A DNA stretch of 64,000 bases from Chamaecrista fasciculata (taxonomy: Eukaryota > Streptophyta > Magnoliopsida > Fabales > Fabaceae). Position 1 is the stretch's first letter. Each line of letters opens with the position of its first letter. The notes under the pieces are model-generated. The model did no database searches. It had not been told where the DNA came from and worked only from the letters and a program-made list of their open reading frames with translations. A program made the translations under genes and the position numbers. The stretch is taken from NCBI GenBank assembly GCA_003254925.1, contig QANZ01050747.1, positions 105,436-169,435 of the forward strand, written 5' to 3'. Positions 11,578-23,935 of the stretch are shown one piece after another.

Positions 11578-12001
11578 ATAACTCAAAATCTCAAATTGGT
11601 CCCAAATATATAAGGTAGATTTCTAATTAGTCCTAAATATTTTATTTGTTTTATATTGGTCTTATATGTTTCTAAAATTTCTCAAATTGGTCCCAAAGTA
11701 GTCATAGCTCTTGCATTTCAAGTTCGAATGTAACAAATCTAGAGTTATGAGTTATTATTAATTAGTATTTTCTATATTCAATTGAGGTTGTCAACAACGA
11801 ATTCCAATCGGATTTCGAAAGTGGGTCACTCATTTCATGATCAAACGAATGAGGTTGGTCATATTTCTTTCGGAACTATATGTGTTAACTTTTAAAGAGT
11901 TCTTTCTCCGTCGTCCAATTGAAACCATTAATAAATGAAATTAAATCACATCTCAAAAATAAGTTTGGAACCAATTTGAGAAATTATAAAAGTATATAGG
12001 T
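11578..12001. mobile_element. MITE family E copy, right end truncated
   Basis: The left arm 'ctcaaattggtcccaaatat' and the inner right-arm block 'ggaccaatttgagaaatt' are inverted. Octamers TTGGTCCC, TTAGTCCT, TTGGTCTT and TTGGTCCC follow at 31, 29 and 31 bp. The interior (about 11715-11935) matches the interior of the LINE-split copy at 47457-51092. The right arm stops at about 12001, where a family A arm begins. Confidence 0.65.
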
Positions 12002-12002
12002 C

Positions 12003-12115
12003 AAAGTGCACTTTTGGTCCCATAACTTTTGCTAAGGTCTCAATTTGGTCCCATAACTTTTTTTTGTTGCACTTTTGGTCCCATATCTTTGCAAAAAGTT
12101 GCAAATATCTTATTT
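12003..12115. mobile_element. Left arm of MITE family A, truncated
   Basis: 'aaagtgcacttttggtccc' then TTGGTCCC octamers at 31 and 30 bp, like the copies at 14763 and 60393. No right arm follows. Confidence 0.6.
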
Positions 12116-13190
12116 TAATTATTAAAAGGTAAAATTATAAAATTTAATTTCTATAACATTAATTTAAATTTTATGTTAATATTTAATTTAAACAAAAGGG
12201 ATTTTTTTTTTGACCAGTTAAACAAAAGGGAATTGACTCACCGACTTTGCAGAGTTGTCTGCTGGCTGTTTGAGAGTGAGAACCGAAAGGCGGCATTGGG
12301 TTTGGTTTTATTCCTTTTTCCTTATTTTCTGGTGGCTTCCCCTCACCGCCACATCATCATATTAATGAGTTTTTTGTTTTATTATTCCGTATAAGATATT
12401 TATTAATAAATGTTATTCTATTTTAAGAATTAAATATTATATTTGTTTTCAATATTGGTATTTTCAACTTCTTTTTCAATTTTACTTCAATTTAAATAAA
12501 TATATTTGTTAAAAGAATCTCAAAAATTGAAAGCTAGGTCCCAAATATACTGACTGTTTTGCACTTTCCGAGCTTCCTCAATTGTTTCCATTGCCAAGTA
12601 ATTGCCCACAATTTTACCCAATTTGCACATTAAGATAATTGGTAACTTGGGGTGGCAACAACGTGGATTTTTTTATAGAATTTTAGGGGTGTAGTGCTGA
12701 GAGAGAAATGAATAGGGTAGATAGAGAAAATATTAGTGAGACCCACTTTCTCTCTCTATATTTTCCTTTCTCTTTCAGCACTACACTTATAGTACTTATA
12801 CTATAGAGCATCCGAATTGGTGACAATAGATACCCTATTTTTGAAGTACTCAAAGATATTAGTCCAAATATATTAAAGATTCGTAGATATTACGACACAT
12901 TTGAGGTACTCAAATATTACGACACATATTTATAAATTTCAAAATATAAAATCAATTTTTTGTGACTTTAACATGTCAAACAATTAAAAGTAATGACACA
13001 TAAGACATATATTATTAATCGAGATTATAATTTTAAATTTTTCATCAAAATTTATGAATTTTTAATTATTTATATATATAAATATATATGTGTCGTGTCA
13101 TGTAAGTTTAAGAATTTGATATGTCTGTTAGTGGTCGAAACCAACAAATTAATCCTACTACTTGAATTCCTTAATTTTGCATATAGCGGT
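12116..13190. other. AT-rich intergenic DNA with one GC-richer patch
   Basis: The patch 12233-12370 stands out in composition but its open frame (12173-12394) matches nothing I recognise. The text 'ttaaacaaaaggga' occurs twice (about 12187 and 12218) around a T-run. No gene is supported. Confidence 0.5.
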
Positions 13191-14760
13191 GAGTAGGGTC
13201 GATTCCAACGGGGAAGAATGACTAGGATTCAAGTTTGAAAATAACAACGAAACTTAGAATGGAATGGGTTGTGAATTAAGACTCTAAATGGTGAAAAACT
13301 AAAGTAAAGAGAAGCAAATTGGATTGAGGATTCGATAACAAAGTAAGTGAGAAAACGGGTTAAGAAAATTCAACAATAAAAACATCTAGCTGGGTTGCAT
13401 ATTGAAGTGGAGTTTCTCATGTTAATCATTGACAAAACATCTTATAACCTTGAGTTTGCTTAGCTTGATAGAAAATCAGATTCCATCAATATCTCACAAA
13501 AACCAGAAGTTGGAACCGACCTACCTTCATTTATCTCAAACTCTTAAGTAACAGACTCTCAAGTTTAAGAATAATTAAAGCAAGAGATAAACTAAGCCTA
13601 ATTTAACTAGGTCTCAGTGGTGGTAGCTAAACTAGCGATTCCTTCTCATACTTTTGAAAATAGAAATGAAGCTATTCTACTAACAAAGCATGTGTCACTT
13701 CTCTAAACATCAAACAAAGATTTGAGCCTAGATGACAAGATCAATCATGAATGAAATACAATTAGGGGCCCTCTAATATCATCCATCCAAGACAATCATA
13801 AAATTAAATCAGAGAGAGAATCAAAACTCAAAAGAAAATAAGATTGCATTAAGATCAAAGTATAGTCTCAAAACATGATATTCTCCAAATCTCTATACAA
13901 CCAAGCTAGATTAGAGGTCTAGCCTCTAAGATTCATTACAAGAACAAAATTAAAGCTAGGGAGAGAAGAAAAGCTAGCAAATCTGAGCAAAGAGTGAACA
14001 AATGGTGGATTGGGTCCTTCAAAATGAGCTCCCTGCTTCAGCTTCCCAGAAAATGCGTCTCTGCCTCCAATAATGCCTTCTCCTCCTCTTTCTCAATTCA
14101 TCTTCTCCTTAAATATGCTTCCCCTTTCCAAAATAAAACCCTTGGCACATGGTTGGCACATGACCAACACTAAATGAGTCTGAGAATTCCTCCAAATAGA
14201 AGGCTGAGGTGGCAGCAACAGATTGGTCCCTAAAAGAAAAGAAAAATCAGATTAAAAAGTTACTGCAGTGAAAAGGGAATTAGTCCTATGCCCATAGGAC
14301 TGAAATAGGCAAATGAAAAGGGGAATTAGTCCTATGCCCATAGGACTTGAAATTAGGCAAAATTAGAGAAAGAAGAGGCAACCAACAAAACTATAATTAA
14401 AAAGGCGATAAAGTGGATTTAGTGACTGATAGAATGGAACAATTTGGTCTGAAATTAAGCATAATAGAGCTGCTAACAATGTCGGTGTGTCCGTGTCAGT
14501 GTCCATGCTTCATAGATTTTTTATAAAATTTCCCTAATAAATAAAATATATTTAACCTAAGGGATATAATTAAATTGTAGAGATTTGTCTATCCTTAATC
14601 AAATATAAAGAGTCTGAGTCATGGCTTTAAGTATGAAGCAACCTTAAACTTTTGGGCCAACTATTTTACCCTTTGAAATGCCTACAAGCAACGAAGAGAG
14701 TAGTCATTATTATCAATGATGGATGCCGTGAGTAATGCTTAATTACCCAAACTAATAAAT
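13191..14760. other. Repeat-like non-coding segment of unknown class
   Basis: The run from 'agggtcgattccaacgggg' (about 13197) to about 14360 has even composition and no open frame. It reads like the non-coding part of a dispersed plant repeat, but I could not assign ends, target duplication or family. It includes the short tandem duplication at 14270-14360. Confidence 0.35.
14270..14360. repeat. Two-copy tandem repeat with a short hairpin in each unit
   Basis: Two units of about 45 bp begin 'gaaaaggg(g)aattagtcc'. Each holds AGTCCTATGCCCATAGGACT, whose 9-bp halves pair around a 2-base loop. Confidence 0.8.
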
Positions 14761-14762
14761 AT

Positions 14763-14930
14763 AAGGCTAAAGTGCACTTTTGGTCCCATAACTTTGGCAA
14801 AGGTTTCAATTTGGTCCCATAACTTTTTTTGTTGCAATTTTGGTCCCATAACTTTTGAAAACGTCTCACCGTTGGTCCCAAACTGATTTCCATCCGTTCC
14901 AAAATTTCACTGATATTTGCTACGTCATCA
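14763..14930. mobile_element. Left arm of MITE family A, next to the LINE
   Basis: 'taaagtgcacttttggtccc' with TTGGTCCC octamers at steps of 31, 29 and 32 bp. No right arm is found beyond the LINE, so this is a fragment or was cut by later events. Confidence 0.65.
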
Positions 14931-15070
14931 TCCAACTCAATATGTCAGATCATCTTTAACGGCAGATAATGGATGGAACTGGTTGCTTAAAGGGGATAGA
15001 AATACCAAGTATTTCCATACGAAAACCATCATTAGAAGAAGACGCAATAGGATAAATATGCTTAAAGGGA

Positions 15071-16084
15071 GTGATGGTACCTGGGTTGAAGACGAGAGAG
15101 TTATCCGGGGCATGGCAACGGATTTTTTTTAAAAATCTCTTCTCTCAAGATATGGGCTTCCAGAGTTCCATAGTCACCAATAAAAATTTTGCAGCGATTG
15201 ATTGTCAGCGCCTTAGTAATCTGGACAGCTCTCCTTCGCTGGCCGAGTTAAGAAAAGCATTATTTTCTATGGATGGCACTAGAGCTCCGGGTGAAGATGG
15301 ATTTCCGGTTATCTTTTTTCAAAAAAATTGGGCTGCTGTCAAAGATAGTATGATGGAGGTTGTCAGTCAAGCTTTTAAAGGGGAATTTAGCATAGAAGAC
15401 ATCAATAATACTCTTGTTGTGCTCATCCCTAAAATTGACCATCCTGAATTCATTAATTATTTTCGGCCTATCTCTTTATGCAATGTGATCTATAAGTGCA
15501 TTACTAAAATTATTGTCAACAGATTAAAAGATTTCTTACCTGAGTGGATCTCCCCATTGCAAGCTAGCTTTGTTCCTGGTAGAAGCATACAAGACAACAT
15601 TATTATTGCTCAAGAGATGCTCCATTCTATGAGGAAGTCTAGAGGTAAAAAATCATTTATGGCCATAAAAATTGATCTTGAAAAGGCTTACGATAGAGTT
15701 AGTTGGGAGTTTCTTAGAAGTGTTCTCACTGAATTGAATATCCCCCCTAATTTTCTTAATCTCATTATGAATTGTGTTACCTCTACTACTATTAATATAT
15801 TGTGGAATGGGGAGAAGACTAATACCTTTAGACCTTTTAGGGGTTTGAGGCAAGGAGACCCTCTATCTCCGTATCTCTTTGTGCTTTGCATGGAAAAATT
15901 GTCCCATGTAATTGAGGATAGGTTAGAGAATGGGAGTTGGAGATCTCTTAGGGCGGGTAGATCTGGCCCTTGTATCTCCCATCTTTTCTTTGCAGATGAC
16001 ATTATTTTATTTGGGTACTTGAATAATTTCTGCAATGCATCAGGACAAAAAGTTAGTGCTGACAAAACTAGGATTTATTTTTGA
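15071..16084 (+). pseudogene. LINE reverse transcriptase domain
   Basis: Motifs in order: KALFSMDGTRAPGEDGFP, YFRPISLCNVIYKCITKI, QASFVPGRSIQDN, AIKIDLEKAYDRVSWEFL, LRQGDPLSPYLFVLCME and HLFFADDIILF. The catalytic aspartates of the DLEKAYD and FADD motifs are kept. The text jumps from FADDIILFG to LNNFCNASGQKVS, so roughly 15 residues usual in plant L1 proteins are missing. The frame ends in a stop at 16082-16084. The upstream part (14917-15132) is in another frame. It would have synthesised cDNA by target-primed reverse transcription. Confidence 0.85.
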
Positions 16085-16117
16085 AAGAATACCAGTCATG
16101 ATATAAGAGATCAAATT

Positions 16118-17629
16118 TTGAACATCACTAACTTTTCTTGTACCGATAATTTGGGTAACTATTTGGGGATGCCTTTGTTGCATGGAAGACAAACTAGAAG
16201 GGACTTTCAGAGACTTGTTGATAGGGTCAAAAGTAAACTTGCGGGTTGGAAAGCTAATTCCTTATCTATGGCAGGTAGGGCTACTTTGGCCAAATCCGTC
16301 ATCTCCTCCATACCTTACTACGCCATGCAGTCCACTAGAATTCCTTTATGTGTTTGTAATGAGATAGAGAAACTTCAAAGGAATTTTATTTGGGGCCATG
16401 ATGAGAATAAGAGGAAGTTACATACCATTAGTTGGGAGACTATTTGTAGGAATAAGGAGCATGGGGGCCTTGGAGTTAAAAGGCTTCAGTATATGAATGA
16501 TGCTTTCCTTATGAAGATTGGGTGGAAGGTGAGGAGTGAACCTGAGAATATTTGTAGTAAAGTGCTCACTTGCAAGTATGGTAGAGGGGAGGACTTGTTC
16601 AGATTTATTGTGGTTAAGGATAGTGACTCCTTTCTTTGGAAAGAGCTTGGTAAAGTTTGGAGGAAGTTAAATAATGAGCAATTTTGGAGTATAGGAAATG
16701 GCCAAAGTACTAATTTCTGGACTGATATTTTGGGAAAAGGTAATAAGAGTATTATTGAGGAGCTTAATATGTCTATTCCTATTGGGATTTTGAAACAAAA
16801 AGTGGCGGACCTGGCTACTGATGGCAGGTGGGATTTGAATTTTCTCCGGCTTGTGTTAGGAGGTGGGATACAAAGGTTCTATTCTGAAGTTGTGCTTAAG
16901 GACAATTTGGGGAATGATCATATTAGATGGCTTCCTTCGGGAAATGGAGAGTTTTCGGTTAAGTCTACTTACAACATGTTGGTCAGGACTGTCCCCTCTA
17001 ACAGACTTTTCAAAATGATATGGAAATTAAATGTGCCTGAGAGAGTTAGAATTTTTATCTGGAGGCTTGCTCATGACAGACTCCTTACCAGAGAAAGATG
17101 TAGGCGCTGGTTTGGTGCCTCGGATAGGTGTCATAGATGCCCTGACCAGGTGGAAACCACTCTTCATGTGCTGAGGGATTGCAATTTTGCTACTGGCCTA
17201 TGGAATAAGTTTTTGCAACCCAGTCAATTCATTGCGTTTTATAATTATAATTTAATTAACTGGATTTATGCTAATTTAAATAACACTTTTTCTAGTAATT
17301 TGCATATTGTTTGGAATCAGATGTGGGCTTTAAATACCTGGAACATTTGGAGATGGAGGAATGACGCTCTCTTCAATTCCAATGTCAACATACCTAGAGA
17401 CCCCTTTGTAAGTACTGTTACTATAATCAGGCAGTATAATGATAGTTATGATCTTTTTTTTTCAGGGGAAAAGCAAATTAAAAAAACTTGGACTAGTGTT
17501 ACCTGGGAATGTCCGAAGGAGGGATGGGTGAAACTCAATTCCGACGGCTCGTGCGATGCTGGCAAAGGTCGCTCTGGTTGTGGCGGTTTGTTGAGGAATT
17601 CGACAGGTGGCTGGATTTTGGGCTTCTAA
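16118..17629 (+). pseudogene. LINE C-terminal region: post-RT, zf-RVT and start of RNase H
   Basis: NYLGMPLLHGRQTRRDF, LAGWKANSLSMAGRATLA and WETICRNKEHGGLGVK are the usual text after plant L1 reverse transcriptase. A zf-RVT region follows (FKMIWKLNVPERVRIFIW, then RCHRCPDQVETTLHVLRDC with spaced Cys and His). The RNase H domain opens with KLNSDGSCDAGKGRSGCGG. The frame is open for 503 residues and stops at 17627-17629, inside the RNase H domain. Confidence 0.8.
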
Positions 17630-17846
17630 AAATATTTGGGCGATTGCTCTGTTATTAGGGCGGAGTCGTGTGGCCTTTTGGAAGGTCTCTCATGCGCGCG
17701 GGAGCTTGGAATCACCAAGTTGGAGATTGAGTGTGACTCAACGTTACTTGTTTCCGCTGTGACGGATTCTCGGCCTCTGGGGGTAGATATTAGCACAATT
17801 ATTCGCTCGATTTTGGAGCTGCTCGGTTGTTTTGAGATGTGGACCA

Positions 17847-19935
17847 TGATGGAGATTGTGCCCTAGGGTCAATCATCCTTTAGATATGTTGGGAACATAT
17901 CAATTAATTTATGGAGATAAATTAATGGTTATCATATTATTAGCATGTTTACTATGATAACAGTCCATGATTAATTATGAGATAGTTAATCTAAACAGTC
18001 CCTGGTCGCTCATTCGAGTGGGAACTTGAATTGAACCAAGACCAGCATGACCTCGGTGCATGGAGATGCACGCACTAGATGCTGGGACGAGAGTCATGGT
18101 GCAATTANNNNNNNNNNNNNNNNNNNNNNNNNNNNNNNNNNNNNNNNNNNNNNNNNNNNNNNNNNNNNNNNNNNNNNNNNNNNNNNNNNNNNNNNNNNNN
18201 NNNNNNNNNNNNNNNNNNNNNNNNNNNNNNNNNNNNNNNNNNNNNNNNNNNNNNNNNNNNNNNNNNNNNNNNNNNNNNNNNNNNNNNNNNNNNNNNNNNN
18301 NNNNNNNNNNNNNNNNNNNNNNNNNNNNNNNNNNNNNNNNNNNNNNNNNNNNNNNNNNNNNNNNNNNNNNNNNNNNNNNNNNNNNNNNNNNNNNNNNNNN
18401 NNNNNNNNNNNNNNNNNNNNNNNNNNNNNNNNNNNNNNNNNNNNNNNNNNNNNNNNNNNNNNNNNNNNNNNNNNNNNNNNNNNNNNNNNNNNNNNNNNNN
18501 NNNNNNNNNNNNNNNNNNNNNNNNNNNNNNNNNNNNNNNNNNNNNNNNNNNNNNNNNNNNNNNNNNNNNNNNNNNNNNNNNNNNNNNNNNNNNNNNNNNN
18601 NNNNNNNNNNNNNNNNNNNNNNNNNNNNNNNNNNNNNNNNNNNNNNNNNNNNNNNNNNNNNNNNNNNNNNNNNNNNNNNNNNNNNNNNNNNNNNNNNNNN
18701 NNNNNNNNNNNNNNNNNNNNNNNNNNNNNNNNNNNNNNNNNNNNNNNNNNNNNNNNNNNNNNNNNNNNNNNNNNNNNNNNNNNNNNNNNNNNNNNNNNNN
18801 NNNNNNNNNNNNNNNNNNNNNNNNNNNNNCCAATTGGATTTAAATATTAATGTAATATTTTAATTCAATTATCTAGAGTTTGAGACTTGGTGAGATTGAC
18901 TTAAAGATATTCTGGGAATTCTTTAATTCAATATTGTTGGAAAATAACAAATTAGTTATAACTTCCTAAGAGTTAGTTAGTTATTTTAATTTATTAAATT
19001 CCACCAAAAATAGGGGAGATAGGTGCATGGAGGGAGAGAGAGATTTGGGAAGATTTGATCTTCCAAATTGATTATCCAAGATTGCATTTTGATTCCAATT
19101 TTAATATTAAGGTAATATTTTAAATTGGAAATCAAGTCCTAAAATTATGATATTAAGATATCATAATATTATAATTTGATAATTATATAATTTTAGGCCT
19201 TCCTAAAATTATAATTATCAAAATCCCCAAACCCTATAAATAGGCAAGCCTAGGTCGACTTTCAAAGAGAGACTTAGAGAAGAATTGGATTCTTTGATAA
19301 GTGAGAGAGAAAGCCCATTCTAGAGAGGAAAATTTCGATTTACATCTAGAGAGAGAATTCACACACAAGAATTGGATTCTTGAGAGTGAAATCACAAAAG
19401 GGTGAGAGCCTCATGCACATAGAAAAGTCGACTAAGCCTAAGTCTTCTTAAAGAGAAAATTCGATTTTCTCTTGGTGAGGAGAGAGAAAGAAAAACGCAA
19501 TCTAGCTTTCCTAGAGAGAGAAAGTGGCGCAATATTAAGAGTTAATATTGTGAGGAAAGGTTGTGTGGGATCAAGAAGAGTTCTTGATCAAGGCGCCATC
19601 TAGTTCTTGGACATTCAAGAAGAGTTCTTGAATTCAAAAGAACACCCGTAGATAAAGGTTCCGGATTCACTTAAGAAGTGAAAGAGGCCAGCACCTAGGC
19701 ATCTCCAAACTGTTCGTGTGGATTACCGGCGGAGGAAGGACGCGTCACGTGGACTTCTTGGGAACGCCCCGTTCAAACTAAGCGATTGAAACTCTAAGGT
19801 ATACCACTTAACCAAAAGTTTTAAATTCAGCTAGCGGATCCGTTCGGGAATTCTTGGACCTGGGCGTTTAAGTTTTTTTTTATTTTACAGTTTTTCTTCG
19901 CTTCCGCTGCCTTAGGCGCCCTTGAATTCCCAACA
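17847..19935. mobile_element. Large solo LTR (2.1 kb family), copy 1, inside the LINE
   Basis: Starts TGATGGAGATTGTGCCC and ends GAATTCCCAACA. It is flanked by a perfect 5-bp duplication GACCA at 17842-17846 and 19936-19940. It includes the 722-bp assembly gap. The same sequence recurs at 21863-23935 and, truncated, at 61228-62948. No internal retroviral-type genes accompany it, so it is a solo LTR fossil, or conceivably one short non-autonomous element. I could not decide between Copia and Gypsy. It is younger than the LINE it entered. Confidence 0.8.
18108..18829. other. Assembly gap (N run)
   Basis: 722 undetermined bases inside LTR copy 1. By comparison with the copy at 21863-23935 the hidden part should be LTR sequence only. 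Confidence 0.98.
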
Positions 19936-21862
19936 GACCATTCGACATGTTTGGAGAGAGTCCAATTCTTGCGCAGATCTTCTCGCTGCTCTGGGTCGTG
20001 AAGATGACAGTGGCATTATTCTGTGTTTTGAGCATCCTCCTTCGGCCGAGCTTCGTCTTGCGTTGCTGCGTGATAGCTTAGGGTTGGGGGTGGAGCGTGC
20101 TGTGTAGGCTTGTGGTTTCTGTTTTTGGGTTTTCTTTTTGTTTTTTGGGCTAGTCCCACCGGCTTCTACCAAAAAAAAAATTAGCCTGTTCCAAGAATAA
20201 ATTCATTTCTAAAATAGGCTTTTCACAAGTAATTTTCAAAAATAGACTTTTAAAAAAAATGTGTGATTTTAAAGAGGAGATCTTTCACAAAGTAATCTTC
20301 CCCAAAACCAACTCATCCCTCAAAATAATTTTTAAGAGATTCATGATTCACTCTAGATATTTTCGCCTATTGTGGAATCATACTTTTAATACAAAAGGGG
20401 CTTTTGAGTTATTGTTTTTAACAAAAAGAAAACATTTTTTCAAAAAATAAAAAGCCCAAAATATATTTCAAAAATAAATGAATGATTTCTCCAAAAGGTG
20501 AAGTTTTTACTCAGACAATAATATTACTAGGGGCAGCTCCCAGTAAAAGTCTTCTTATCAAGAACCAAATGTTTCCAAAATTTTAAAACTACGACATCGA
20601 TAAAATGAGAAGCAAATCTTCCACAATCGAATTGTCAACTTTGATCTTCTAGTTGAACCAATGTTCACATAAGGGATCTTAAGGGTCTGTGTACATGCCA
20701 ACAAAGAAACCATGCATGTGTCCATTTTCTAAAAAAAAATCATAAAAAATACACATTGTTACTATGAGTAGGCAAACCCTTCCATATATAACAGTGACTT
20801 GCTAAAAAGAAATGTTTTAAAAATAGTTTTTGTGATGACGCTTTTTAAACAAGTCTTGGGCTACCACTAGCATTTCAAACAATGTTATAAAAGCCTTTTA
20901 AAAATAAGGAGCCTAAAGGAAACATTTTTCCAAAATAAAAACGTCATTCACATTTTCAAAAAAAAAAAAATTCAAATTCAAATGGTTGCTTTGACTAGTA
21001 GCAAAAGCATGGCACCATAGATGGTCAAGCTAGGGGCAAACAAGATGGCCCAAGATGTTCATTTTTAAACTATGATTGATTGTTGAACTATAATTGTAGT
21101 AGCGGTCCTTATATATCATATTAACAAAGATTTTTGGCGCACACCATTTTCACTAGCTTTCTCTCATTCATCTACTCAACTTCTCTTCTTTTCTTGCTTC
21201 TTAGGAATTAGAATTCCTAAGACTCTTTTCACATGTAATGATTTTAACTCATGGTTTACCTAAGCAATGTAATACTTTGGATATGCATGACAATGAGCTT
21301 CTAAGTATCCCACTTTTCCAAAAAAAATTCCAGAAAAAGAAAGCTTCACAAAAAGCCCATTAAAATGACATGTGCCAATTACAAAGACTGTCAGACAAGT
21401 AAAATTGTACTAATGATGCAAGTCATTTTTTTCATCCCTAATATCATGAAGAATTCCCTAGTCACCCTTTTGAGCCAGAAGTGAGTTTTTTTTTTTTTTA
21501 CATTAAAAAAAAGGTTTCACCAGAGGGGTAATCTTTCGACATTTTTATGCTAGAATTTCAAATGACAAGAGAAGATCAAATTTTCTTCATTTATCCCATA
21601 CAGTGTTTCACCATTGTTAAACCCTTTGAGCCAATCAAATTTTCTTTTAAAAAATACCAACAAAAATCAACCCTTTGGAATGACGAGGATTTATATGAAA
21701 AAATAGCTCTTAATACAAAATTGCTCTTACAAAAGAGACAAAGATTAGTCTTTGTTTAGACCGTAACACGGATAGGCGGTTCAGAAAAAAGAAATACAAA
21801 GATTGCCAAAGACAATACAAAAGAAAAAAAAAGGGAATGAGCAAAAATGTCGAAGAGGAAAC

Positions 21863-23935
21863 TGTTGGAGATTGTGCCCTAGGGCCAATCATTTTATGTA
21901 TATGTTTTGAACATATGGTTGATTAATTTATAGTTGATAAATTATGTCATTATCATATTATTAGCATGTTTACTATGATAGCAATCCGTGATTAATTATA
22001 TGATAATTAGTCTAAACAGTCCCTAGTCGCTCATTCAAGTGGGAACTTGAAATGAACTAAGACCAGCATGACCTCGGTGTATAGAGATACATGCACTAGA
22101 TGCTTCACGAGAGTCATAGTGCAAATATGTAAGGGGTTACAAGTTGTTGGACCGACCCGGAGAGTCCTGCATGGGTTTAGTCATTAGCTAGCCTCTCCTG
22201 TACACCTGTCACGATGCCTTAGACCTGAGGTCTTGACTATTCCGGCGTTGTAGTTGTCGAACTTTGGCCTAGTCCAACGTTGCCCGTAGCAGGGTAGCCA
22301 TACAGGCTAGGTACGTGTTTGGTTGATTACAGTGCTGAAGAATGTGGTTGACCAAGAGAAATCTAACTGGCGCCCTCGATGAGTCTGTCCAAGGAAAGAG
22401 TGGGCACTCAGGAAAATGGGACTAACTCAAGAAATCGAGAAAGTTGTGGTTTGGATTAAGGATGACTTTCCCGTGCCTTATCCAGAACCGAGATATCGTG
22501 TGACAATAGGGTCTATGACAAGGTGGTACTAAGTTAAATCGGTTTTGATAAAACGATAACTCACGTGTTTTGGGTAGTCGTGATGGCTTGCTAGAGTCCG
22601 CTCTCGACTTGTGAGTCATGGAGATGACTTGCTGCCAACTTCACGTGGGGCCTGATGGGTCACACATGAGTAGGATCTAGACACCACTGAAAGGGACACG
22701 AATTAGGGTTAATTCGTGAGTCACTCCGGTGACACAATTTAAGACATAACTAAATGTCTGGGACATGGAGTCTTGTCTTAAATAAAATCTACGATTGAGA
22801 TATTTAAATTTGTGGGACAAGTTTAAATATATTAATTGTTAAATAGTTAATTGGATTAATCTATTTACAATTATAATATTAGGGAATAATAAATCAGATA
22901 AGATTCCTAAAAGTTAGGAGATTATTGATTTATTAAATTCACTAATATTAAGAGAATTAGGGTTGAAGGTGGCGCCTCATATATTGGCTTTTTAATTAAT
23001 GAAAATGTTTTGTTAATTAAAGTCATGAATTTGAATTCAAGATTTGATCTTGATTTCAAGATTCAAAATTTGAATTAAGATATTAGGGTAATATTTTAAT
23101 TCAATATTGTTGGAAGATAATAGGTTGGTTATAAATTCCTAAGAGTTAGGATTGTTATTTTGATTTATTAAATTCCAAGAAAAATAAGGGGAGATGGCGC
23201 ATGGCATTGTGGGTCCAAGGGAAGATTTGATCTTCCATTTGATTCTCAAAGATTGCATTTTGAATTCAAATTAAGATATTAAGGTAATATTTTAATTATG
23301 AATTCAAGTCCTAAAATTGTGATATTGTAATCTCATAATTTTATAATTTGATAATCCACTAATTTAGGGAAACCCTAAATTATAATTATCAAATTTCCCC
23401 AAACTATATAAAAGAAGGAGCAAGTCGACTTGAGGATAGCACACACAAACAAGTGAGTTTTTTGACTTCTTGTGAGACAAGAGAGAAAAGTCGACTAACC
23501 CTAATCCTAGAGAGAGAAAGTCGAACTTCTCCAAGAGAGAGAGAGAATTCGACTTGTCCCAAAACTAGGGTTTTGAGAGGAAAACAAGAAGAGTCTTGGT
23601 TTTCTTGTGCCACCTTGAGTCTTGGTTCAAGAATTGTTCTTGATCACCAAGAACCGTAGATTGGAGTCCCGAGTTCTTTTGAAGAAAAGAACTGAAGGCT
23701 AGCACCTTGGTGTCAGAAAACTGTTCATGTGGATTACCGGCAGAGGAAGGACGCTTGGAGTGGACTTCTTGGAATCGCACCATTCAGCCGGATCGATTGA
23801 AACATTTGAGGTATACTTCTTCCTTTACCGGTTTAAATTCAAACAGTGGATCCTGTAGGAAATCACAAGCTCTGCGCCAATTTTTATTTTAATTTTCGTT
23901 TCCACTGCGCGCTTTGGGCCTGTGATTTCCCAACA
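21863..23935. mobile_element. Large solo LTR (2.1 kb family), copy 2
   Basis: Begins TGTTGGAGATTGTGCCC and ends GATTTCCCAACA, 2073 bp, matching copy 1 throughout. Flanking 5-mers are GAAAC (21858-21862) and TAAAC (23936-23940), a 4/5 match. Because it interrupts the Gypsy spacer it is the younger of the two. It is a fossil without internal genes. Confidence 0.75.

Larger units (their letters stand above)
17636..20107 (+). pseudogene. LINE RNase H domain, interrupted by the LTR insertion
   Basis: 17636-17846 reads AESCGLLEGLSCARELG and LEIECDSTLLVSAVTD. After the LTR (17847-19935) and the second GACCA, 19941-20107 reads RHVWRESNSCADLLAALGR, the typical C-terminal part of the domain, and stops at 20105-20107. 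This kind of domain is known from plant L1 LINEs that acquired an Archaea-like RNase H. Confidence 0.75.
14940..20178 (+). mobile_element. Plant L1-type LINE with RNase H, 5'-truncated, split by an LTR
   Basis: The element begins close to WNWLLKGDRNTKYFH, a conserved region upstream of the reverse transcriptase. ORF1 and the endonuclease are therefore missing. It runs through reverse transcriptase, a zinc-binding zf-RVT region and an RNase H domain, and ends in an A-run at 20168-20178 after 'ggcttctacc'. The 2.1 kb LTR at 17847-19935 is an insertion with duplication GACCA; without it the LINE is about 3.15 kb. Coding damage is light: a frame change near the T-run at 15122, a short deletion after the FADD motif, and stops near 16082 and 17627. 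This suggests a fairly young copy. I could not identify the LINE's own target duplication. Confidence 0.85.

Noticed and set aside
18047-18863. Several open frames of about 250-267 codons
   Set aside because: They consist of undetermined bases in the assembly gap.
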